Below are positions 1 through 8,400 of a DNA stretch of 18,607 nt, in pieces. The stretch comes from FW021-bin31 sp964422465 (GTDB taxonomy: Bacteria > Bacteroidota > Bacteroidia > Chitinophagales > Chitinophagaceae): assembly GCA_964422465.1 (NCBI GenBank), contig CAYRBD010000065.1:1-18607 (forward strand), in the 5' to 3' direction. The notes beneath the pieces are model-generated. The model was not told where the DNA came from. It saw nothing but the letters and a program-made list of their open reading frames with translations, and did not search any database. Numbering within the stretch: position 1 is the first letter of the stretch; every line of letters starts with the position of its first letter. The translations under genes and the position numbers were made by a program.

Positions 1-1211
1 GCGCTCACAGCCTCATTCACCTGGGTAGCTGCTTCACTCAACAAAGTTGCTGATTGCACTTTTAAACCGGACTGCTCAATTAATTCTTTAGCCTGTTCCG
101 CATTAGTTCCCTGAAGACGAACGATAATCGGAATATTGATGGTTCCAATAGAATTATAGGCTTCAATAACCCCCTGGGCTACCCGGTCGCAACGAACAAT
201 TCCACCGAATATATTAATAAGAATGGCCTTTACTTTGGGGTCTTTCAGGATGATACGGAAACCGGCTTCTACGGTTTCGGCATTGGCAGTGCCGCCTACA
301 TCTAAAAAGTTAGCAGGCTCTCCCCCGCTTAGTTTGATCATGTCCATGGTGGCCATGGCCAGACCGGCGCCGTTAACCATACAACCTACATTTCCATCCA
401 GCTTAACAAAATTCAGATTGTAGCTTCCCGCTTCCACCTCTGTTGGGTCTTCCTCCGAAATATCTCGTAAGCCTTCTAAATCGGGATGGCGAACCAATGC
501 ATTATCATCCAGCTTCATCTTGCAATCTACTGCCAAAATCAAATCATCACTGGTCTTGAAAAGCGGATTAATTTCAAGCATATTGCAATCCAGTCCAATA
601 TAGGCATTGTAAAGATTGCTGACAAACCGGACCATGTTTTTAAAAGCCACTCCTTCTAGCCCCAGGTTAAAAGCGATTTTCCGGGCCTGGAAAGGCTGAA
701 GAGGTAAGCCCGGATACACTCTTTCTTTAAAAATCCGTTCCGGTGTATTCTCTGCTACCTGCTCAATATCCATTCCTCCTTCCGGGGAATACATAATCAC
801 ATTACAGGCATTTTCACGATCTAATAAAATAGACAAATAATATTCACTTACAGGATTTGCACCTTCATAATATACATCCCGTGCAATCAGGACTTTAGAA
901 ACCTTTTTCCCCGCTTCTCCCGTCTGCACAGTCACCAGAGTACCTCCCAGGATATTTCCCGCGATCTTTTTTATTTCATCTGCTGTTTTCCCCACTGCCA
1001 CGCCATGCTGCTCAGTTCCCCTGATCTTACCTTTACCACGGCCTCCGGCGTGAATTTGTGCTTTTACAACTGCAAAAGAATTTCCATATTGTACCTTTAA
1101 GTGTTTGTAAGCTTCCGCTGCGGCCTCAGGGGTTTCTACTGTAATGCCGTCCTGAATGGGAACGCTATATTTTTTCAGCAGTTCCTTAGCCTGATATTCA
1201 TGTAAATCCAT
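1..1211 (-). CDS. sucC: Succinyl-CoA ligase (ADP-forming) beta subunit, 3' end cut by window edge
   Basis: The beta subunit of succinyl-CoA synthetase works with SucD in the TCA cycle, interconverting succinyl-CoA and succinate with substrate-level nucleotide phosphorylation in the cytoplasm. I translated the minus strand from the ATG at 1211. It opens MDLHEYQAKELL, the usual SucC start. It has the ATP-grasp glycine-rich loop GGRGKGK (residues 56-62), the stretch SPEGGMDIE in the middle of the ATP-grasp part, and in the C-terminal ligase domain NGAGLAMATMD, DVGGTA and the phosphate-binding IFGGIVRCD. The reading frame is open for 403 codons to the window edge. That is close to the full length of Bacteroidota SucC, so only a few C-terminal residues should be missing. 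It is divergent from the purine nucleoside phosphorylase across a 99 bp spacer. No sucD is visible. A near-consensus box TATTTTCG lies on its strand at 1228-1235, but it is weak. Confidence 0.97.
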   Translation of the reverse strand, partial: MDLHEYQAKELLKKYSVPIQDGITVETPEAAAEAYKHLKVQYGNSFAVVKAQIHAGGRGKGKIRGTEQHGVAVGKTADEIKKIAGNILGGTLVTVQTGEAGKKVSKVLIARDVYYEGANPVSEYYLSILLDRENACNVIMYSPEGGMDIEQVAENTPERIFKERVYPGLPLQPFQARKIAFNLGLEGVAFKNMVRFVSNLYNAYIGLDCNMLEINPLFKTSDDLILAVDCKMKLDDNALVRHPDLEGLRDISEEDPTEVEAGSYNLNFVKLDGNVGCMVNGAGLAMATMDMIKLSGGEPANFLDVGGTANAETVEAGFRIILKDPKVKAILINIFGGIVRCDRVAQGVIEAYNSIGTINIPIIVRLQGTNAEQAKELIEQSGLKVQSATLLSEAATQVNEAVS

Positions 1212-1282
1212 TGAAATAATATTTCTGCGAAAATAATTGATTTTTAGGGAATGAGAAAATAGAGCGGCTGATGATTTTGGTT

Positions 1283-1290
1283 TAAATTTG
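1283..1290 (+). promoter_or_regulatory. Candidate Bacteroidota -7 box (TAAATTTG) for the PNP-porin pair
   Basis: TAAATTTG fits the TAnnTTTG -7 element of Bacteroidota housekeeping promoters and lies 20 bp before the PNP ATG, which would give a very short leader. I see no good TTTG -33 element about 19 bp upstream, so this rests on one box in an AT-rich spacer (1212-1310) shared with divergent sucC. Confidence 0.4.
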
Positions 1291-1310
1291 CTGATTTTGA
1301 AACTTGGGAT

Positions 1311-2150
1311 ATGGAAATGCTATTTGAAAAGGTTAAGGAAGCAACGGATTTTATCCGGAATCAGGTAAAACTCAGTCCGACAATTGGTATCGTGCTGGGA
1401 AGCGGATTGGGGGCGCTGGCAGAAGCCATCCAAACGGAGGCCGCTTTAGATTATGAAGCCATTCCCCACTTCCCCCACTCAACGGTGAAAGGGCACAGTG
1501 GCAAGCTGATTCTGGGGTGGCTGGGTCAGCATCCGGTTCTTGCCTTATCCGGGAGGTTTCATTATTATGAGGGATACTCCATGCAGGAAGTAACGTTCCC
1601 CATCCGGGTGATGAAAGCGCTTGGAGTAAATACCCTCTTTTTATCCAATGCCTCCGGCGGCTTAAATCCCAAATTCAGAGTTGGGGACATTATGCTATTA
1701 AATGATCACATCAATCTCATGCCCGACAATCCGCTAATAGGCAGGAATGATGACCGGCTGGGACCACGTTTTCCTGACATGAGCGCACCCTATAGCCCCC
1801 CTCTTTTAAAACTGGCCGGCCAGGTGGCAGCAACGCACCTCCTGAACATCCATACCGGCGTATATGCCGGGCTGCCGGGTCCTTGTTTTGAAACCAGGGC
1901 AGAATATAAATATCTCCATATTATCGGCGCTGATGCAGTAGGCATGAGCACGGTACCGGAGACCATTGTTGCTGTGCATTCGGGTATGCAGGTCATGGCT
2001 GCAAGTGTTATCACCGATTTGGGTATCAGAGAAGAAGAAAACACTATTACTCATGAAGAAGTGCTGGAAGCTGCTGAAGCCGCTGCCCCAAAGATGACGC
2101 TGCTTTTCAAAGAAACCATTGCCCGGCTACCCACGACCGATAACGTATGA
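1311..2150 (+). CDS. Purine nucleoside phosphorylase, trimeric (PNP-I / PunA-like) type
   Basis: Cytoplasmic phosphorolysis of purine (deoxy)nucleosides to free base and (deoxy)ribose-1-phosphate, in purine salvage. The 279 residues match the low-molecular-mass trimeric family along their length. They include the phosphate loop GIVLGSGLG (Ser31), GRFHYYEGY (Arg82, His84), SNASGGLNP, the base-site PGPCFETRAE (Phe193, Glu194), GADAVGMSTVPE, and a C-terminal THEEV whose His248 fits the ribose-contacting His of human PNP. The base-specificity Asn of human PNP (Asn243) aligns with Asp236 here (ITDLG). The start at 1311 gives an N-terminus of normal length; a second in-frame ATG at 1317 cannot be excluded. 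There is no Shine-Dalgarno sequence, as is normal for the phylum. The stop overlaps the ATG of the downstream porin as ATGA, so the two are surely one transcript. Family is certain; base preference is open. Confidence 0.95.
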   Translation: MEMLFEKVKEATDFIRNQVKLSPTIGIVLGSGLGALAEAIQTEAALDYEAIPHFPHSTVKGHSGKLILGWLGQHPVLALSGRFHYYEGYSMQEVTFPIRVMKALGVNTLFLSNASGGLNPKFRVGDIMLLNDHINLMPDNPLIGRNDDRLGPRFPDMSAPYSPPLLKLAGQVAATHLLNIHTGVYAGLPGPCFETRAEYKYLHIIGADAVGMSTVPETIVAVHSGMQVMAASVITDLGIREEENTITHEEVLEAAEAAAPKMTLLFKETIARLPTTDNV

Positions 2151-4141
2151 AGATATTCTGGCTCATAACCATTGGCTTATGCCTGTTTTCAGTAAGCATA
2201 CAGGCACAGGTTCTCCGAGGATTAAAAAATCGGATCCCCACCGGTTCCGGTTCCTCCGGAGGGGAGGGAGGGAACCGGGATTCGCTCATTGTTCCTCAAA
2301 AACGTAAGGTCATTCATAACAAAATTTATTACCGTTACCTGGATGATGTAACAGACCGCTATATTGATACATCCATAAACGATTTTACAGATTATATTCC
2401 CCTTCCGGCCGATTATGTTTACCTTGGGAATCTCGGAACGGCTGCTCACTCCTTAATTTACAAACCCGAATTATACTCCGGTTTTGACGCCGGCTTCCAT
2501 GTACTGGATACCTACAAATTTGATATTGACAGCACCCGCTATTACAATACAACACATCCCTACACAACTTTGCGCTACCTGATCGGCCCCAAACAAGAAC
2601 AGCTCATCGGGGTATTGCTTACGGAAAACCTTAAGCCCAACCTGAACCTGGGTTTCCACTTCAGGAAGATTAATGACCCTGGTTTTTTTAAAAATCAAAA
2701 TACAGATGACAACAGCATCAATCTTTTTGGGCATTATAACACGAAAAACAAGCGATATAATGCCTACCTTAGCTTTGTCTCCAACAAACTACATTCGGGA
2801 GAAAACGGGGGGATTAAATCCAACGAAGATCTGGAGGATCCGCAGTTTGACGACCGGCGCACTATTCCTGTACATCTGGGCGGAGAAAGTCCGAGTTCCA
2901 TTGGTTTTTTCTCCACTCCTATCGCCACTCAGTCCAACTATAAAGAAAGTTCGTGGCTGCTTCGACAACAATATGATTGGGGATCAGGGGATAGTGTGCG
3001 AGTAAATGACACGACCATCCGGTACGAATATCATCCGGTTTTTCGTATTGAACATACCCTGCGCCTGTCCCATTTAAATGCCGGTTATTCTGACACTATT
3101 GCCTCCTACGCCCCGGATTATTATTACAACCACTATGGCCTGGATACCCTTCGCACGAGCAAGATACTGGCCTCGCATGATTGGAAAATCTTTTCCAATG
3201 ACCTTTCTATTATTCAATTCCCCAGCAAAAAAAACCAAGCGCAATTCCTCAAACTTGGCGCCACCTATAACAATATTAAAGGCCGGTTTTTACAAAACAG
3301 TATTGAATTTAACAACATTAAAGGTCATGCAGAATATCACAACCTGACACGAAACAGAAAATGGAATATTGATGCCAAAGGAGAATTTATCTTTGCCGGC
3401 CCTGACTTTGGCAATTACCTTGCCAAGGGTTCCTTAAGCCGCTACCTGAATGAAAAGTTAGGAAACGTAAAAGTCTCTTTTACCAACCTGAACCAAACGC
3501 CGTCCTTTGTCTATCGCTTTTTTGAATCCAACTTATTTTTAGGTACCAATCCTCATTTAAATTCGACCAATATAACGCGGTTGCAATTTTCCGCTCAAAA
3601 CGACCACTTAAAATATAACCTGGAAGTCAACTATTTTCTGCTCACAAATTATACCTATTTTAAAAACTTTTATGAATCTGCACAAGATGGCACCGCCTTT
3701 AATCTGTTGCAGATTATTCTTCAAAAAAAATTTACCGCAGGCCATTTTAACTGGTATTTAGATCTTGCGCTGCAACAAACGACGGGGGCCAATCCTTTAA
3801 ACCTTCCCCTGCTCTGGACCAGAAACCGTTTTACTTATGAAAATACCCTGTTCAAGAACCTGATTCTGTGTGCCGGGCTTGAGGGGCGTTATCATACGGT
3901 TTATCATTCCGATTATTATTCGCCGGTTATCCAGCAGTTTGTTGTGCAAAATGAGGTAAACACCATCAACAAATACCCCGATCTGGCTGCCTTCATTCAT
4001 TTCCGTATCAAATCTTTTGTAGCCTACGTTCGTGCTGAAGACCTCAATTCTTTTGTTTCTCCCAACCTTATAGAAGTTCCCCATTATCCCTACCCCGGCT
4101 TCTCGGTAAGAGTGGGAATACAATGGACTTTCTTAGATTAG
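2147..4141 (+). CDS. Putative porin of the Bacteroidota Porin_10 type (outer-membrane beta-barrel)
   Basis: A 664-residue protein with a clear signal peptide (residues 1-20, hydrophobic core, likely cut at IQA|Q). A short Gly/Ser-rich linker follows, then a long body rich in alternating aromatic and polar strands typical of an outer-membrane barrel. The stretches YNAYLSFVSNKLHSGENGG and LGNLGTAAHSLIY and the strand-like C-terminus FSVRVGIQWTFLD are what I recognise from the 'putative porin' family of Bacteroidota. The exact family name is recalled, not searched. The likely role is passive passage of small solutes across the outer membrane; the substrate is unknown. Its ATG overlaps the PNP stop (ATGA), implying translational coupling and suggesting, as inference only, nucleoside or purine-related uptake. 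The 5' part of the gene carries a G-rich hairpin/G-quadruplex motif at 2241-2279. Confidence 0.85.
   Translation: MKIFWLITIGLCLFSVSIQAQVLRGLKNRIPTGSGSSGGEGGNRDSLIVPQKRKVIHNKIYYRYLDDVTDRYIDTSINDFTDYIPLPADYVYLGNLGTAAHSLIYKPELYSGFDAGFHVLDTYKFDIDSTRYYNTTHPYTTLRYLIGPKQEQLIGVLLTENLKPNLNLGFHFRKINDPGFFKNQNTDDNSINLFGHYNTKNKRYNAYLSFVSNKLHSGENGGIKSNEDLEDPQFDDRRTIPVHLGGESPSSIGFFSTPIATQSNYKESSWLLRQQYDWGSGDSVRVNDTTIRYEYHPVFRIEHTLRLSHLNAGYSDTIASYAPDYYYNHYGLDTLRTSKILASHDWKIFSNDLSIIQFPSKKNQAQFLKLGATYNNIKGRFLQNSIEFNNIKGHAEYHNLTRNRKWNIDAKGEFIFAGPDFGNYLAKGSLSRYLNEKLGNVKVSFTNLNQTPSFVYRFFESNLFLGTNPHLNSTNITRLQFSAQNDHLKYNLEVNYFLLTNYTYFKNFYESAQDGTAFNLLQIILQKKFTAGHFNWYLDLALQQTTGANPLNLPLLWTRNRFTYENTLFKNLILCAGLEGRYHTVYHSDYYSPVIQQFVVQNEVNTINKYPDLAAFIHFRIKSFVAYVRAEDLNSFVSPNLIEVPHYPYPGFSVRVGIQWTFLD
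2241..2279 (+). other. G-rich hairpin / G-quadruplex motif in the 5' coding region of the porin
   Basis: Four runs of at least three G (2261-2264, 2266-2268, 2270-2272, 2277-2279) are separated by loops A, A and AACC, which satisfies the standard G-quadruplex pattern on the mRNA-sense strand. The same bases can form a hairpin: GGAACCGG (2271-2278) is the exact reverse complement of CCGGTTCC, which occurs twice in overlap at 2241-2248 and 2247-2254. A palindrome CCTCCGGAGG lies between. It encodes the Gly/Ser linker just after the signal peptide. Confidence 0.5.
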
Positions 4142-4144
4142 CCT

Positions 4145-4152
4145 TATCTTTG
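4145..4152 (+). promoter_or_regulatory. Candidate -7 box (TATCTTTG) for the AraC-type regulator, leaderless arrangement
   Basis: TATCTTTG is an exact TAnnTTTG match ending 4 bp before the ATG at 4157. A transcript from it would start at or next to the start codon, giving a leaderless mRNA. It lies just after the porin stop. No clear -33 TTTG is visible, so chance cannot be excluded. Confidence 0.4.
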
Positions 4153-4156
4153 TAAA

Positions 4157-4729
4157 ATGGGTGAAGATCATTTGTACATCAAAAATATGGTTTGTGACAG
4201 GTGTATAAAAGCAGTTTCGAGACTGCTGCAAACACAGCAAATACCATTCAATCAGGTTACGCTGGGAGAGATCATATTATCTGCCCCTCTTTCCTCAATA
4301 CAGAAAAAAGAACTTGCTAAAGCTCTGGCTAAGGAAGGGTTTGAACTTTTGGATGATCAGCAATCCCGTCTTATCTCACAGATTAAGAGTTTGCTCATTA
4401 ACCTGATACATCATGAAGACCTGACAGAGCTACATGAAAATATTTCCCGGTATCTTTCGGAACGGTTACACAAAGATTACAACTATCTGAGCAATCAATT
4501 CTCTATCTCTCAAAATGTAACAATAGAACAATTTGTCATCTACCAAAAGATTGAAAAAGTGAAGGAACTCCTGGTATATGATGAACTTACTTTAAGCGAA
4601 ATAGCCTATAAGCTTGGTTACAGCAGCGTGGCACACCTGTCTGCCCAATTTAAAAAAGTAACCGGATTTACCCCAACCCAATTCAAAAAGATCAAGCACC
4701 ATAAGCGAAAGGCACTGGATAAAATCTAA
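4157..4729 (+). CDS. AraC-family transcriptional regulator with N-terminal CxxC (HMA-like) domain
   Basis: A 190-residue DNA-binding protein. The C-terminal part (about residues 105-180) is an AraC-type double helix-turn-helix. The second HTH is the clearest, with LTLSEIAYKLGYSSVAHLSAQFKK followed by the family's VTGFTPTQFKK end. The N-terminal ~65 residues begin LYIKNMVCDRCIKAV, a CxxC (Cys13, Cys16) in a heavy-metal-associated-like context, followed by a predicted beta-alpha pattern. Short regulators of this kind occur in many Bacteroidota and are often annotated only as AraC family. The ligand is unknown; metal or thiol/redox sensing is inference from the CxxC. The ATG at 4157 is required to include the full LYIKNM strand. 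It lies 15 bp after the porin stop and its 3' end overlaps the convergent OmpH-like gene by 4 bp. No metal transporter gene is nearby. Confidence 0.88.
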   Translation: MGEDHLYIKNMVCDRCIKAVSRLLQTQQIPFNQVTLGEIILSAPLSSIQKKELAKALAKEGFELLDDQQSRLISQIKSLLINLIHHEDLTELHENISRYLSERLHKDYNYLSNQFSISQNVTIEQFVIYQKIEKVKELLVYDELTLSEIAYKLGYSSVAHLSAQFKKVTGFTPTQFKKIKHHKRKALDKI

Positions 4730-5328
4730 TTACTCGCGGTATCATTTGTAGCCGTAGCATTCAGTCCTTTTATGACATCCTGTGTAATGTCATAGGCCCG
4801 GTCTTTGTATAAAAGATCAGACACTGAGCTGGAATAAGAAAAGATAAAGACATATCTCTTATTTGCATTGTACCTTTCCAGGAACTTATTTAAGCGCTCA
4901 TGCAAGGTTTGGTTAAAGGCTTGTTGCTGCTGAAGGAACTCTTGTCTTAACTGTTGTTCCCGATCCTGTAATTTCTGTCTTTTATCCAGTATTTTCTTCT
5001 GAGCAGCCTCTCCCTGCGCCTGTGTCAGGGTAGGGGCATCTTTTTGTAATTTGGCAATATCCTGCTGGATGGCATTTGCCTTCGTACTCAGTTCTTTTTG
5101 AATACTTTCCTGCTTTTTGTCCAGTTCGGCTTTTTTAACCTGAAAATAAGAATAATGGGCTTCCAGAGAATCTACATTTACATAAGCCAGCGGCAAGGTA
5201 GATGGCGAATCTTTTGGAGCATTTTGCAAAGATGCAGATGTTTCTTTCTGACCTGAAAAATGCAGATAGAACAAAACGCCTACCAATATGAACAGAACAA
5301 TATTTAAGATTAAAGATAACTTCTTCAT
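4726..5328 (-). CDS. OmpH/Skp-family envelope chaperone-like protein
   Basis: A 200-residue protein starting with a hydrophobic segment (about residues 4-24: LSLILNIVLFILVGVLFYLHF) that is either an uncleaved anchor or a signal peptide without an obvious AXA site. After a Ser/Thr/Pro-rich linker comes LAYVNVDSLEAHYSYF, which resembles the first strand of Skp/OmpH. A long charged, Gln-rich coiled coil (about residues 63-150) follows, and then the C-terminal YVFIFSYSSSVSDLLYKD...AYDITQDVIKGLN closing element typical of the family. Skp-type proteins hold unfolded outer-membrane proteins in the periplasm as trimers; that role is inferred here from fold alone. It is on the same strand as rpoC but behind a strong terminator, so it is probably a separate unit, with only 24 bp between the T-tract and the ATG. 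Its stop overlaps the convergent regulator gene. Confidence 0.87.
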   Translation of the reverse strand: MKKLSLILNIVLFILVGVLFYLHFSGQKETSASLQNAPKDSPSTLPLAYVNVDSLEAHYSYFQVKKAELDKKQESIQKELSTKANAIQQDIAKLQKDAPTLTQAQGEAAQKKILDKRQKLQDREQQLRQEFLQQQQAFNQTLHERLNKFLERYNANKRYVFIFSYSSSVSDLLYKDRAYDITQDVIKGLNATATNDTASN

Positions 5329-5352
5329 TTAAATAAAAGGTTTGAACAAGAT

Positions 5353-5395
5353 AAAAAACCAAGAGGCTGCCGGTTATTGAAGCAACCTCCTGGTT
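5353..5395 (-). terminator. Intrinsic terminator of the rplK-rpoC transcription unit
   Basis: On the minus strand, AACCAGGAGGTTGC (5395-5382) pairs with GCAGCCTCTTGGTT (5370-5357). This makes a 14-bp stem (two G-U pairs) with an 11-nt loop, running directly into six T (5358-5353). It starts 18 bp after the rpoC stop. The plus-strand side has no T-tract, so it acts in one direction. This is a textbook rho-independent terminator. Confidence 0.9.
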
Positions 5396-5412
5396 AAACA
5401 GCAATAATTCAT

Positions 5413-8400
5413 TTACTCTTCCGGGTCAAAGGCTTCCAGGGCCTTAAGGGATTCCAGATGTTCAAAATCCTCCTTGGAGCCGACAATAAGATCGGTAAAT
5501 TCCGGCAAGCCGGTTCCGGCGGGGATTTGATGTCCGGTAATCACATTTTCTTTCAGGCCGACCATTTCATCACACTTACCACCAATGGTTGCTTTGGAGA
5601 GCACTTTGGTGGTTTCCTGGAAGGAAGCCGCGGAAATCCAACTTTGGGTTCCCAGCGAAGCCTTGGTAATTCCCAATAGCAATGGACTGGAGGTAGCCGG
5701 CTGGGCATCCCTGAACTCTACTCTTTTCTTATCGGCTCTGCGCAGCAGGGAATTTTCTTCCCGCAATTGCCGCAGGGTAACGATTTGCCCTGCCTTCAGG
5801 CTGGTTGAATCTCCCGGATCAGTAACAAATTTCTTATCAAAAATCTGGTCATTCCCTTCAAGGAAATCAAACTTATCAACCACATCCACCTCAAGGAAAC
5901 TGGTGTCGCCAGGGTCTTCAATCTTCACCTTACGCATCATCTGCTTCACGATTACTTCGATGTGCTTATCATTCAATTTCACCCCCTGTAAGCGATACAC
6001 TTCCTGAATCTCATTTACGAGATAAGCCTGTACAGCATGTGGGCCTTTAATTTTCAGGATATCAGCCGGAGCTATAGCGCCCTCAGAGAGGGAACTTCCT
6101 GCTTTAATAAAGTCGCCTTCCTGCACTAAAATATGGCGGGTTAAGGGGACCATATATTTTTTTCTGACTCCGTCTTTTGCCTCTACAACGATCTGCCTGT
6201 TTCCTCTCTTAATATTCCCAAAGCTCACTACACCGTCAATTTCAGAAACAACGGAGGGGTTGGAAGGATTGCGCGCCTCAAACAATTCGGTAACCCGTGG
6301 CAAGCCACCAGTAATGTCTTTCAACTTACCTAATACCCTTGGGATCTTCACAATGACCTGTCCCTGGCTTACTTCATCTTCTTCATGAACGATTACATGC
6401 GCGCCCACGGGCAGGTTATAGGCTTTCCCTTCCTTTTTCGGGTTGCCAATAATGATGGTCGGTATCTTGGTTTTGTCCTTGGTTTCAATAACAACCTTCT
6501 CCCGGTGCCCGGTTTGTTCATCGGCTTCCTCCCGGTAAGTAATACCTTCTGCCATTCCTTCAAAAGAAACGGTTCCTTTTGCCTCCGAAACAATTACGGC
6601 ATTATAAGGGTCCCAGGTACACAGGATAGCTCCTTTCTCAACCTTTTGTCCATCTTCCACTTTCAGGGTGGAACCATAAGGTACGTTGTAAGTGGTCAAC
6701 AGCCTGTCGTCTCCAGTCATCATCCTGATTTCCCCGGTACGACCGATAACCATTTTTTCAATTTCTCCTTCGGAATTTTCAAAATCAATCGTTCGCAGCC
6801 CGTCAAAATGGGCAATACCGGTAAATTTAGAAATCAATTGAGAGTTAACCGAAGCAGAGCCGGCAATACCGCCCACGTGGAAAGTACGCAGGGTCAGCTG
6901 CGTTCCCGGTTCACCAATAGACTGAGCGGCAATGATACCTACAGAATCTCCTTTTTGGGCCGTATATCCGGTAGCGAGATTCTTACCATAACATTTCACA
7001 CAGACACCACGACGGCTTTCGCAGGTTAATACCGACCGGATTTCAACCGATTCAATACCGCTATTTTCGATCTGGTGAGCCAGGTCTTCAGTAATTTCTT
7101 CCCCTGACTCTACAATCAGTTCTTCTGTATTGGGATCATAGATATCATGCAACGAAGTACGGCCAAGAATCCGATCAAACAAAGGTTCAACCACATCTTC
7201 ATTGTCCTTCAGGGCATTTATGGAAATCCCCCGGAGGGTACCACAATCTTCCTCGTTGATTACCACATCCTGCGCCACATCCACCAGACGCCTGGTAAGA
7301 TAACCGGCATCGGCAGTTTTCAGGGCAGTATCTGCCAATCCCTTGCGGGCCCCGTGGGTAGAAATAAAGTATTCCAACACGCTAAGCCCATCTTTAAAGT
7401 TGGCCAGAATGGGGTTCTCAATAATTTCAGAACCAGTAGAACCACTCTTTCGGGGTTTGGCCATCAATCCTCTGATTCCGGCCAGCTGTTTAATTTGCTG
7501 CTTGGAACCACGGGCGCCGGAATCCAACATCATAAACACAGAATTAAATCCTTGTTTGTCTTCAGCCAACTCACGAATAAGCGTTTCTGTAACACGGGTA
7601 TCCACACGGGACCAGACATCCACGATCTGGTTATATCGTTCGTTGTTGGTAATTAATCCCATGTTGTAATTTTCCCAAACTTCATCCACCTCATCCTGAG
7701 CAGACTGAATCAGGTCCTCCTTCACATCAGGCACGATCAGGTCGTTGATGCTAAAGGAAAGGCCGCCTTCGTAGGCGCTTCTGAAGCCTAAGGATTTAAT
7801 ATCGTCAAGGAACTGCACCGCCGTAGGCACATCCGTAATCTGCGTAACCTCGCCAATGATCTTCCGAAGCGATTTCTTCGTCAGCATCTCATTGACAAAT
7901 CCTACCTTTTCAGGCACTACACGGTTAAAATACACCCGGCCAACAGTAGTTTCCACAAGTTTTTCTACCAGCGAACCGTCCTCCTGGCGTAACTTAACCC
8001 GTACTTTAATCCAGGCATGCAGGTCCACTTTCTTCTCATCCAGAGCGATCATTACCTCTTCCGGAGAATAGAAAACACCGCCTTCTCCTTTAATGGTTTC
8101 TTCCTCATTGGTCTTTTTACCTTTGGTAATATAATAAAGACCCAACACCATATCCTGCGAAGGAAGGGTGATAGGAGAACCATTTTGTGGGTTCAAAATA
8201 TTATGAGAAGCCAGCATCAATAACTGAGCCTCCAGAATAGCTGCATTACTCAAGGGTACATGTACCGCCATCTGGTCTCCGTCAAAGTCTGCATTAAATG
8301 CGCTACAGGCCAGAGGATGTAGCCGAATAGCCTTTCCTTCCACTAATTTTGGCTGAAAAGCCTGAATGGACAAACGGTGCAGCGTAGGGGCACGATTCAG

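Noticed and set aside
468..503. Resistance-type substitutions in RpoB (searched at protein residues 468-503, given here as residue numbers)
   Set aside because: The main rifampicin-site residues are all of the sensitive type.
6385..7656. Long plus-strand open frames antisense to rpoC (for example 6385-7029 and 7147-7656)
   Set aside because: Their translations resemble no family and they mirror the codon structure of rpoC.
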